From Uloborus plumipes (lineage: Eukaryota; Arthropoda; Arachnida; Araneae; Uloboridae), in the NCBI GenBank assembly GCA_038373865.1, contig JAXGGA010004511.1, positions 23,523 to 87,522 of the forward strand: 64,000 nt of DNA. Direction: 5' to 3'. The notes under the pieces were generated by a model. That model was not told the origin of the DNA. It made no database searches and saw nothing but the letters and a program-made list of their open reading frames with translations. A program made the translations under genes and the position numbers. Shown here piece by piece: positions 48,568 through 58,408 of the stretch. Numbering within the stretch: the stretch's first letter is position 1; the number at the start of each line of letters is the position of its first letter.

Positions 48568-49793
48568 CACTGAAGTGACAAAAGTCATGGGATAGCAATA
48601 TGCAAATTTTCAGATGGCAGTAGCATCGCATAGAACAGGTATAAATGCGCAGTGCTTTTACAGAGCTTTCATTTCTGTTCAAGTTATTCATGTGAAGAGG
48701 TTTTAAACGTGAGTGATGACCGCACGACGTGAATTAACAGACTTTGAAACGCGGAATGTTAGTTGGAGCTAGACGCATGGGTCATGCAATTTCGGAAATC
48801 GTTAGAGAATTCAACATTCCCAGATCCACTGTGTCAAGAGTGTGCCGAGAGAATGAAATTTCAGGCATAACATCCCACCATGGACAGCGCAGTGGTCGAC
48901 CGCCTGCACTTAAAAGATCGAGAACCGGTGACCTCTGCAAAGAGTCGTAAATTCTAACAGACAAGCAACACTGCGTCAAATCACCGTAGAAATCAATGTG
49001 GGACGTACAATGGACGTGGTCTGCTAGAACTGTGCGAGAGAAATTTGGATTTCTTGGGCTATTCCAGCAGAAGACCGACTCGAGTGCCTTTACTGACAGA
49101 ACGACATCGCTTGCAGCGACTCTCGTGGGCACGTGAGCATATCGGTTGGTCCCTAGATGAATGGAAAACCGTGGCCTGGTCCGATGAGTCACGATTTCAG
49201 CTGTGTAAGAGCCGATGGTAGGGTTCGAGTGTGGCGCAGACCCCACGAAGCCATGGACCCAAACTGTCAGCAAGGCACTGTTCAAGCTGGTGGTGGCTCC
49301 GTAATGGTGTGGGCTGTTTTTTCATGGCATGGACTTGGTCCTCTAGTGCGACTGGACCGAACCTTGACTGGAAATGCTTATGTGCAGCTACTTGGAGATC
49401 ACTTGCAGCCATTCATGGACTTCATGTACCCAAACAACGATGGGATTTTTTATGGATGACAATGCGCCATGTCACCGGCCACAACTGTTCGCAATTGGTT
49501 TGAAGAAAATTCTGGACAATTCCAACGAATGATTTGGCCACCTAGATCGCCCGACACGAATCCCATTGAGCATTTATGGGACACCATCGAGAGGTCTGTT
49601 CGTGCCCAAAATCCTGCCCCATCAACGCTTTCACAATTATGGACGTCTATCGAGACAGCATGGCTCAATATTCCTGCAGAAGACTTCCAACGACTTGTTG
49701 AGTCCATGCCACGTCGAGTTGTTGCACTTCGCCGGGCAAAAGGAGGGCCGACACGATATTAAGAGGTATCCCATGACTTTTGTCACTTCAGTG
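48568..49793 (+). mobile_element. Tc1-like DNA transposon, complete ends, dead
   Basis: CACTGAAGTGACAAAAGTCA (continuing TGGGATA) is mirrored exactly at the right end, and TA lies on both sides (48566-48567, 49794-49795). At 1226 bp it has the normal length of a Tc1-type element. A single transposase gene fills most of it, broken by frameshifts. Confidence 0.95.
48716..49762 (+). pseudogene. Tc1-like transposase, frameshifted
   Basis: From ATG 48716 the frame reads MTARRELTDFE, then shifts into the N-terminal paired-like helix-turn-helix region (GMLVGARRMGHAISEIVREF, then NIPRSTVSRV) up to GRPPAL. A middle stretch at about 49079-49210 reads RVPLLTERHRLQRLSWARE and WKTVAWSDES, holding the first catalytic Asp (49183-49185). 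After another shift come RVRVWRRPHEAM and GSVMVWAVFSWHGLGPLV. An extra T in a T-run at about 49445-49451 shifts the frame just before MDDNAPCH, which has the second Asp (49458-49460). The last frame reads WPPRSPDTNPIEHLWD, with the catalytic Glu at 49568-49570, and runs to the TAA at 49760. Allowing for one missing base, 36 residues separate the second Asp and the Glu, a DD36E-like spacing. At least four frameshifts; not functional. Confidence 0.93.
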
Positions 49794-49795
49794 TA

Positions 49796-50567
49796 TATTG
49801 CTAAGATTTTTTTGGTCACCAAGCTTTCGTCATCATTTTGGCAATATATCTCTAAGTTCGCAACGAAAATAAAATTTCTAATTTTGTGTCAGTTTGGCAA
49901 AATTAGGGGAAAATTTGGGCAATATTTAGCCCATATAATCAAAGAAATACCTGTAAACGTCTTTTTTTTGCATCAGTTTGATAAAAAAAATAGGGGGAAA
50001 TTATGTGCAATTAAAGCTTTTACATCCCTAAAGCTTCAGCCATTTTCTCAAAAATTCTATAACATGGGGTTTAAAACTTTACATTTGAAAAACTTCCCTT
50101 TCCAAACCTCTGATCGGCGTTTAACTTTTTTCAGACAGAACCCGAAGTCTTTCATCCCTTAATAGAATTCTACATTTTGCAACAAGAATAAGCAAGTAAG
50201 AAACTCGAGCAGATGAAAGACATCCGGATAAGAGATAAACCAATAAAACGAACAAGGAACGAATAATAAAATGAAACCTCCAATTCCTCTCGAGGGAGCA
50301 ATTTTCTGCTGTGGTCAAGGGTAGGAAAAGTGTATCAATTCCCCTCTGTGAAATAAGTTTTAAAGCAACTATATGTTCCTCAAAACTGAACAGTCGCCGG
50401 CATATTGTTTCTTTCTCTGAGGATTTAAAACAGATACCAACAATGATACCATACGATCATTGGTTGACATTTTTTAAAAGGGTAAAAAGTATTTCGCAGT
50501 AAATGAAACAGTTTGTAATTTTCCCTTTTGTATAGATTTTATTGTAGTCATGAACATTCTGACTTTC
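49796..50567. other. unassigned sequence
   Basis: GCCA/GGCAATAT and TTAGGGGAAA-type strings recur loosely, but no element was bounded. The long plus-strand frame over 49566-50162 is an out-of-frame reading of the transposase end plus this sequence. Confidence 0.45.
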
Positions 50568-50571
50568 TTAA

Positions 50572-51075
50572 CCCATTAATGCCTAACGTCCCTTTTTAGG
50601 GACGGTCCAAAAAAGGGTCTGAATTTCCCCAAAATGAACATTTCAATCAATAGTCTTCAATTAGTACCTTGGTATTATTTCAATTTGTTATGAACAGATT
50701 GCAACACATAACCATTGTAAAGTGTGTTCTGTAGCCGTTTTAATATGATCTTTATCAAAAATGACATTGTTCACAATCTCAAGAAAAAAAGCTAAGTTTT
50801 CAAAGTTATTCCCAGCTTCCCAGTTTATGTTCATTGCTGATTTTATTTCTTCTTATAAAATGTCTTTTTAAATATTATATCGTAGGCAGAAAAAAATTTT
50901 AGTAAGAAAAGTATGTACCCTCTGTGGTCTATCGTAACTTTTAAGGGACGATTTTTCTTTCCTTAATAAAAAATTATTTTTTACATGATATTTTTTTCTT
51001 ATTTTTCCTGTCCATTAAACACTTTGTAACCAGTATACAGAATATCTTTGGAAAAAAATGTCAGGCATTGATGGG
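50572..51075 (+). mobile_element. piggyBac MITE of the CCCATTAATGCC family, reference copy
   Basis: Ends CCCATTAATGCCTAACGTCC and GTCAGGCATTGATGGG with TTAA at 50568-50571 and 51076-51079. It is uninterrupted and about 504 bp, and serves as reference for the copies at 489, 13917 and 35796. Includes the CGTCCCTTTTTAGGGACG hairpin 10 bp inside the left end. Confidence 0.92.
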
Positions 51076-51167
51076 TTAAACTGTATATTTATTGTAAAAT
51101 TTTTGACCGTAAAAAAAAAATAAAGCAACGGGGGGAAAAAATCACCATTCTTACTCATTCTTATAAA

Positions 51168-51412
51168 GCCGTGCTAAGCACAAAAGTCGTATCTGCACTT
51201 TTTAACAAAATTGAGTTATCGCCACCAGGTGGCTCTTTGTGACGTATTTTACCAAAATACAAAATTATATCATCATTTGAAAACGGGAAATATTTTTTAA
51301 AAAAATTCTGAGAAAGTTTCATCTGAATCAAATACGTGTTGCCGCAAAACTTTAAAGAGTTTTATCTCAGTTTGAGCTCGACTGCAGATACCACTTTTGC
51401 GCTTAGCACGAC
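51168..51412. mobile_element. 245-bp inverted-repeat MITE
   Basis: GCCGTGCTAAGCACAAAAGT at the left pairs with ACTTTTGCGCTTAGCACGAC at the right, extended by TATCTGCA on both sides. No clear target duplication. A half copy is at about 16189. Confidence 0.72.
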
Positions 51413-52459
51413 AATTTAACAGAAACCCCTTGAATCTAAATATTACCACCGTTTTCCCTCATCACGTCCAACTTTTTGGGAATCCCCCCCCCCCCCAATC
51501 TTTTGATGTTTTTGATCCTATCGTAGCTTTTATTTAAATTTAGAGGGGAAGAAATAGTCCCGAAATTCATTACGATATTCTTTTATTCATCCCATATTAT
51601 CAATCTTATTTTTTTTTACCAAAAAGACAATTTTAATGGTTTAGGATATTGTTACGCAAGAATTTTATTAATATACAGTAGGAATAATGCAAAAGCTCAA
51701 CGTTATGATCTAAGTTTAGAAAGAAGCCAATCAAAAACAATAGTAAGTAGTAACAACAAGTTATTCATTTCTTATACGTGAGTTACTATTTGTTGTAATA
51801 GAAAAATAACTGAGAAAATTTCAAAAGAAATGGCTTTATTGCTTTCTTATTTACAAATCAGAACTCTGTTGAAAGTTTGAGTAATCACTTTTTAATTTGC
51901 ACTTGTATGAGAAGATATAACAGAAAAATACAAAAAAAAATTTCCGAAATTCATTGCGCTGTTATTTTAATAATATCATATAAGTAATGTCATAATGCAG
52001 CACGCAACCGCCCCTAAGCCAGGGCTAAGGCAAAACATGCAGTATACCACCAACTCGTTTATTCTATCCATGGACTGCAGTTTCGTGCTTTTTGGCACTC
52101 GTCATCATGGAATAGGAATCAAACGAACTGGCATAGGGGCGGTTACTTACTGCTTTATACCCGAGCTTTGCCCTAAAATTTACGAGTTGCACCGTACCAA
52201 GTGCGGTCGCTCGATGGTCTGCCAATTTCACATTAGCTACCAGTTTTTTGGCTCTCTTTGCTCTGTATGAGGATTTTTGCCTCCAGCTTGTTTAATTCCT
52301 ATTACTACTATTAAAATCCGCGTCTGTCTGACTGTCTGTCCGTCTGAAGCTTGCACTCCTCAAAAACCGCTGAGTGTAAAGAATCAAACATAATACCATT
52401 CGATTCGAAATTTTTGAAGGAAGACAATAAGACCAACTGCGTAATTGTACGACGTTAAT

Positions 52460-53260
52460 TAGCTGATATATTAATTAAAACGTTAATTAAATTCTTTGCA
52501 CTTTTAAAATTCCAAGACATTTATTTCTTTCCGTTGCCATTTTAAATTAAAGCGTTAATTAAATTACTGAACTATTTAAAATTCCAAGACTTTTATTTCT
52601 TACCGTTGCCATTTTGAATTAAAACATTAATTAAATTTATGAACTATTTAAAATTCCAAGACTTTTATTTCTTACCGTTGCCATTTTGAATTAAAACATT
52701 AATTAAATTATTGAACTATTTAAAATTCCAAGACTTTTATTTCTTACCGTTGCTATTTTTAATTAAAACGTTAATTAAATTTTTGAACTATTTAGAATTC
52801 CAAGACTTTTACTTCTTTCCGTAGCCATTTTAAATTAAAGCGTTGATTAAATTGTTGAACGATTTAAAATTCCAAGCCTCTTATTTCTTACCGTTGCCAT
52901 TTTAAATTAAAGCGTTAAATAAATTATTGAACTATTTAAAATTCCAAGACATTTATTTCTTACCGTTGCCATTTTGAATTAAAACGTTAATTAAATTATT
53001 GAACTATTTAAAATTCCAAGACTTTTATTTCTTACCGTTGCCATTTTAAATTAAAACGTTAATTAAATTATTGAACTTATTAAAATTAAAGAGCGTTATT
53101 TCTTTCCGTTGCCATTTTAAATTAAAGCGTTAGTTAAATTATTGAACTATTTAAAATTCCAAGACATTTATTTCTTACCGTTGCCATTTTAAATTAAAAC
53201 GTTAATAAAATTATTGAACATTTCAAAGTTAAAGAGTGTTATTTCTTTCCGTTGTCATTT
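52460..53260. repeat. 72-bp tandem array inside Helitron copy 1
   Basis: About eleven units containing GAACTATTTAAAATTCCAAG, TTTATTTCTTACCGTTGCCA and TTAAAACGTTAATTAAAT. Copy 2 (54010-54590) has fewer units and copy 3 (55375-55720) about five. Confidence 0.9.
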
Positions 53261-53611
53261 TGAATACGTGCTACAACAAAGTTCTAACAATTGTTTTTGT
53301 TCTAATTAATGACTGATATTTCTTTTCTCTGGTACCATTTTGAAAATGTGTTTTTAAATAAAATTGCAACTGCTGTTTTTAACAGGGACTTTTTTTTTTT
53401 GGCCACGATCCAAATATGAAAACAACTTTTTCGTTTAAAATTTTGCAATTAATTTAACAGGAAGAAAGCGTTTTGGAAATAATTGTTTCTGGTAAGGAAT
53501 TTTAATTTTTATTTAGGAAGAGTGCTAATTAGCACTACTAGACATCGTCTTTATTTCTGATGAAGCATATGCAAATAATTCGATTGACTTTTTGATGCAG
53601 GAAAGCTTTTA

Positions 53612-53686
53612 GCGAGCCGCCTTGGCGGCGAGTAGGTTGCTTAAACTTTCCATGCTGCTGTAAAGGCGAGCCGCCTTGGCGGCGAG
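53612..53686. repeat. GC-rich hairpin repeat in Helitron copy 1
   Basis: GCGAGCCGCCTTGGCGGCGAG occurs twice, 54 bp apart. GCCGCC-TT-GGCGGC is a perfect hairpin. Related units are at 54946-55130 (four) and 56090-56212 (three) in copies 2 and 3. Confidence 0.88.
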
Positions 53687-53832
53687 TAGTTTTCTCACAC
53701 TGCCTTCACTACATTAAAGCCCGTGCAACGCCGGGCCACACAGCTAGTTTCATACTGACGAGTGCCGAAAAGAACGAAACTGCAGTTCATGGATGGAAAA
53801 AACGAGTTGGTGGTGTATTGCAAGTAATCTCA

Positions 53833-55189
53833 TTACTACTATTACAATCTGTCCGCGTCTGTCTGTCTGTCTGTCTGTCCGTCTGAAGCTTGAACTCCTC
53901 AAAAACCGCTGAGCGTAAAGAATCAAACATAATACCATTCGATTCGAAATTTTTGAAGGAAGACAATAAGACCAACTGCGTAATTGTACGACGTTAATTA
54001 GCTGATATATTAATTAAAACGTTAATTAAATTCTTTGCACTTTTAAAATTCCAAGACATTTATTTCTTTCCGTTGCCATTTTAAATTAAAGCGTTAATTA
54101 AATTACTGAACTATTTAAAATTCCAAGACTTTTATTTCTTACCGTTGCCATTTTGAATTAAAACATTAATTAAATTTATGAACTATTTAAAATTCCAAGA
54201 CATTTATTTCTTACCGTTGCCATTTTGAATTAAAACATTAATTAAATTATTGAACTATTTAAAATTCCAAGACTTTTATTTCTTACCGTTGCTATTTTTA
54301 ATTAAAACGTTAATTAAATTTTTGAACTATTTAGAATTCCAAGACTTTTACTTCTTTCCGTAGCCATTTTAAATTAAAGCGTTGATTAAATTGTTGAACG
54401 ATTTAAAATTCCAAGCCTCTTATTTCTTACCGTTGCCATTTTAAATTAAAGCGTTAAATAAATTATTGAACTATTTAAAATTCCAAGACATTTATTTCTT
54501 ACCGTTGCCATTTTAAATTAAAACGTTAATTAAATTATTGAACTTTTTAAAATTAAAGAGTGTTTTTTCTTTCCGTTGTCATTTTGAATACGTGTTACAA
54601 ACAAAGTTCTAACAATTGTTTTTATTCTAATTAATGAGTGATATTTTTTTTCTCTGGTACCATTTTGAAAAATGTGTTTTTAAATAAAATTGTAACTGCT
54701 GTTTTTAGCAGCGATTTTTTTTTTTTTTTTTTGGCTACGATCCAAATTTTAAAACAACTTTTTTGTTTAAAATTTTGCAATTAATTTAACAGGAAGAAAG
54801 CGTTTTGGAAATAATTGTTTTTGGTAAGGAATTTTATTTTTCATTTAGGAAGAGTGCTAAGTATGCACTACTAGACACCGTCTTTATTTCTGAGGAAGCC
54901 TGTGCAAATAATTCGATTGACTTTTTGATGCAGGAAAGCTTTTTAGCGAGCCGCTTTAGCGAGGAATAATTTGTCGAAAATTTCCTCGCTACTGTAAAGG
55001 CGAGCCGCCTTGACGGCGAGTAAGCTGAATAAACTTTCCTCGCTACTTTAACGGCGAGCCGCCTTGGCGGCGAGTAGGTTGTTTAAACTTTCCTCACTGC
55101 TGTAAAGTCAAGACGCCTTGGCGGCGAGTAGTTTTCTCACACTGCCTTCACTACATTAAAGCCCGTGCAACGCCGGGCCACACAGCTAG
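53833..55189 (+). mobile_element. Helitron family B, copy 2
   Basis: Begins TTACTACTATTACAATCTGT after A and ends with the same hairpin and CTAG as copy 1. The first several hundred bases are nearly identical to copy 1, suggesting recent duplication or insertion; the tandem arrays differ in unit number. Copy 1 and copy 2 are separated by only 85 bp of the host repeat. Confidence 0.87.
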
Positions 55190-56274
55190 TTAATACTATT
55201 AAAATCTGTCCGCGTCTGTCTGTCTGTCTTTCTGTCTCTCTGTCTGTCCGTCTGAAGCTTGAACTTCTCAAAAATCGCTGAGAGTAGAGAATCTAGCGTA
55301 GTACCATTCGACTCGAAATGTTCTAAGGAAGGCAATAAGACTAACCGCGTAATTCTACGACGTTAATTAGCTGAGATATTAATTAAAACGTTAATTAAAT
55401 GTTTTGCACTTTTTAAAATTCCAGGACATTTATTTCTTACCGTTACCATTTTGTATTAAAACGTTAGTTAAATTATTGAACTATTTGAGATTCCAAGACA
55501 TTTATTTCTTACCGTTGCCATTTTGATTAAAAACGTTAATTAAATTATTGAGCTATTAAAAATTCCAAGACATTTATTTCTTACCGTTACCATTTTGAAT
55601 TAAAACGTTAGTTAAATTATTGAACTATTTAAAATTCCAAGGCATCTATTTCTTTCCGTTGCCATTTTAAATTAAAACGTTAATTAAGTTATTGAACTTT
55701 TTAAAATCAAAGAGTTCTTTTTTTCGTTGTCATTTTGAATACGTGTTACAACAAATTTCTAACAATTGTTTTTATTCTAATTAATGAGTTATATTTTTTC
55801 TCTGGTACCATTTTGAAAATGTGTTTTTAAATAAAATTGCAATTGCTGTTTTTAGAAGGGACTTTTTTTGGCTGTGATCCAAATATTAAAACAACTTTTT
55901 CGTTAACAATTTTGCAATTAATTTTACAGGAAGAAAACGGTTTGGAAATAATTGTTTTTGGTAAGGAATTTTATTTGCTATTATTAAGTAGAGTGCTAAG
56001 TATGCGCTACTTGACATCGTCTTTATTTCTGAGGAAGCATGTGCAAATAATTGGAATGACTTTTGGATGCAGGAAAGATTTTTAGAGAGCCGCTTTAGCG
56101 GGGAGTAGTTTGTTGAAACTTTCTTCATTACTTTAAAGGCGAGTCGCCTTGGTGGCGAGTAGTTTGTTGAAACTTTCCTCTCTACTTTAAAGCCGAGCCG
56201 CCTCGTCGGCGAGTAGTTTTCTCAAACTAGCTTCAATACATTAAAGCCCGTGCAACGCCGGGCCACGCAGCTAG
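55190..56274 (+). mobile_element. Helitron family B, copy 3, abutting copy 2
   Basis: Starts TTAATACTATTAAAATCTGT at the very base after the CTAG of copy 2 and ends with the hairpin, CACGCAG and CTAG. It is more diverged than copies 1 and 2 and shorter, with fewer tandem units. Confidence 0.86.
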
Positions 56275-58019
56275 TTTACTATAAAAATGACAACTTAAAT
56301 AGTTCAATGTATCGTTAAGCAAGGATTTCATTAATGTAACGTAAGAATAAAGCACAAGCTCAACGTTAACAGTCTAAATAGAGAGTTACAATTTAAAAAC
56401 AATGGTAAGTAGTAATAAGTTATTTGTTTCTCTTATGTGCATTAATATTTGGTGCAATAAAAAGTAACAATGATGCTTTTAAAACAAATGGTTTTATTGC
56501 TTTCTTATTTACAAATTAGAACTCTGTTGAAAGTTGTAGTTATTATTTACGCCTACCATAAAAGACATTGTAAAAAAAGACGTGAAAATATTTTCGAAAT
56601 CCACTGCGCTGCTCTTTTACTAATCTCATATTAGTAACCTCATTTTCTGAAAAAGTGGCTATTTTAGTGGTTCAGCATATCGTTAAACAAGAGTTTCATT
56701 AATGCACAATGAGAATAAAGCGAAAGCTCATCGTTGCAATCTCAAAACGCAAGATAAGTCAACTAAAAACTATAGTTAGTTGAAAAAAAGGTATTTATTT
56801 ATTTTTTTTCTTTTTTGCGCTAATGTGTATGGGTCATTCCATTTTAAATCAACAAATGGGGTGCGCATCACCATTTTTGATTTTGATGAAAATTTGCATG
56901 TGTATTCCTTTTACTTCCCAGAGCTCAAAATAGCGTTCGTTTTATTTTTAAAAAAATTACCCTTTGATATATAGGCCCTTTTTGTTGTTGGCAACAGCGA
57001 AAATCGGGCGTTTTGATGCTTTGTCTTATGAACTATAACTTTTTTTCTATCAAAGATTTTGAGCACAAACATAGCTCATTGGAAAGCTAATAAAAAGATC
57101 TTTTTATATATGCTATCAATAAATTTCAGATTTTACAAAAATATGTATTTTTTCAAGGTCAAAGTTCACAACAAAAATGATATTTTTTACTACTTTCGAA
57201 CATTAAAAAACCCATGAAGGAATCAAAGTAACAAGCCGATTTTTTCATCATATATTCATAGTCATGGTTACTTACTGTATAAAAAAAATTGGCTTGTTAC
57301 TCCACCCCCTTTATGAGATATGCCCCACCAAAGTACTAAATTTTTAAAAAAATCCCATTTTCAACGCTAAAAAAATGCATGTGGGGGGCAAGATAAAAAA
57401 ATTTTTATATATGGTATTTTAAGTACCTTTTACCAGCTTTCTAACAAAACAAAAGTTGCTGTGTTATTCAAAGGCGTTTGGCAGATATAAGGGACTGAAC
57501 TTTCAAAAAATTGCACAAAAACAACATGATTATTTCCATTTTTAAAATCTTTTTCTTTATTTAAATGTAATTATATACCTTATTCTTTGCCTAAAATGCT
57601 AAAAAAAGACTAAGAAGAGCAATGAAGAAACATATTTAAAGTTTAATAAGATAATTTAATAATTTTAGCACCTGGGAATATAGAATACCACTAAACTTGT
57701 CTGATTTTTAAACATCTGATTGCTACCCACAACAGGACTGAGCATTTCTCAACTTGTCCAGGTTTGTTCATACCATGTGGTTATCCTTGTTCTGGCTTGC
57801 TCTCACATGTGTATCTTAGTTGTCTTGCAAATTCTGAAAGAAGTAGGTTGTTGAGCTAGTGTTTCTGCTGTAAAATCTTGTGAAGCTGATGTGATTTCTT
57901 TTCATTTCAAGTTCATTCATATTCACAGAATGTTTTGTTAAAGGTAAAAGAAGAAATTCTTTAGAATCCTTAAATATAAATTTAAATTTGTCTTTTTACA
58001 TGTAAACTGTGAATAAGTT

Positions 58020-58205
58020 ATGGATAACCCTAAATGCTCCATAGGAGTTTTTGAGAATGATGATTGTAATATTTTAAGTTACAGTAGGCTGTCTACTGTA
58101 AATAGTATTTCTGAGTACAGTGATGATGATAAAACTTTACTGCACCTGAGAACTAGGTGTAAAACTATTGAAACTGTTTGTACCTACCAGCTAGAAGTTC
58201 CATAA
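58020..58205 (+). CDS. small open frame in left arm, possibly a captured first exon
   Basis: Reads MDNPKCSIGVFENDD and on for 61 codons, rich in Ser, Asp and Leu, with a DDDKTLLHL segment. The part shared with the other arm (about 57 codons) runs up to TVCTY. No domain was recognised. It could be the 5' exon of the original autonomous element's gene, a captured host exon, or meaningless. The four base differences between arms in this stretch all change the amino acid, which does not suggest selection. Confidence 0.3.
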   Translation: MDNPKCSIGVFENDDCNILSYSRLSTVNSISEYSDDDKTLLHLRTRCKTIETVCTYQLEVP

Positions 58206-58408
58206 AGGTGGCAAAACTTAGCAAGAAATTTTTTTGCATGGTATGTACAAACAGTTTCAATAGTTTTACACCCAGTACTCAGGTGCAGTAAAGTTTTATC
58301 ATCATCACTGTACTCAGAAATACTATTTACAGTAGACTGCCTACTGTAACTTAAAATATCACAATCATCATTCTCAAAAACTCCTATGGAGCATTTAGGG
58401 TTATCCAT
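58184..58408 (-). CDS. mirror copy of the small open frame, right arm
   Basis: Starts with the same MDNPKCSIGVFENDD and runs 74 codons, continuing through the loop sequence, so its C-terminus (AKKFLAKFCHLYGTSSW) is different from the left-arm copy. It overlaps the end of the left frame on the other strand. Confidence 0.3.
   Translation of the reverse strand: MDNPKCSIGVFENDDCDILSYSRQSTVNSISEYSDDDKTLLHLSTGCKTIETVCTYHAKKFLAKFCHLYGTSSW

Larger units (their letters stand above)
52302..53747 (+). mobile_element. Helitron family B, copy 1
   Basis: Begins TTACTACTATTAAAATCCGC after A (52301) and ends GCAACGCCGGGCCACACAG plus CTAG before T. The 3' hairpin is GCCCG...CGGGC. Removing it restores the equal-length sequence found at 20475-20500, so both boundaries are fixed without duplication. 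Interior: TCTG-rich start, a 72-bp tandem array, then GC-rich hairpin repeats. No Rep/helicase gene. Confidence 0.88.
51996..53832. repeat. unknown dispersed repeat, split by Helitron 1
   Basis: The parts 51996-52301 and 53748-53832 belong together; the copy at 20290-20565 is the continuous version. It has an inverted component: 52045-52110 is the reverse complement of the segment around 53757-53818, and AACCGCCCCTAAGCCAG at 52008 pairs with CTGGCATAGGGGCGGTT at 52127. It probably arrived as one insertion into the satellite. Confidence 0.65.

Noticed and set aside
49566..50162. 198-codon plus-strand frame, the longest in the window
   Set aside because: Its first third is an out-of-frame reading of the Tc1-like transposase C-terminus and the rest is unrelated flanking sequence.
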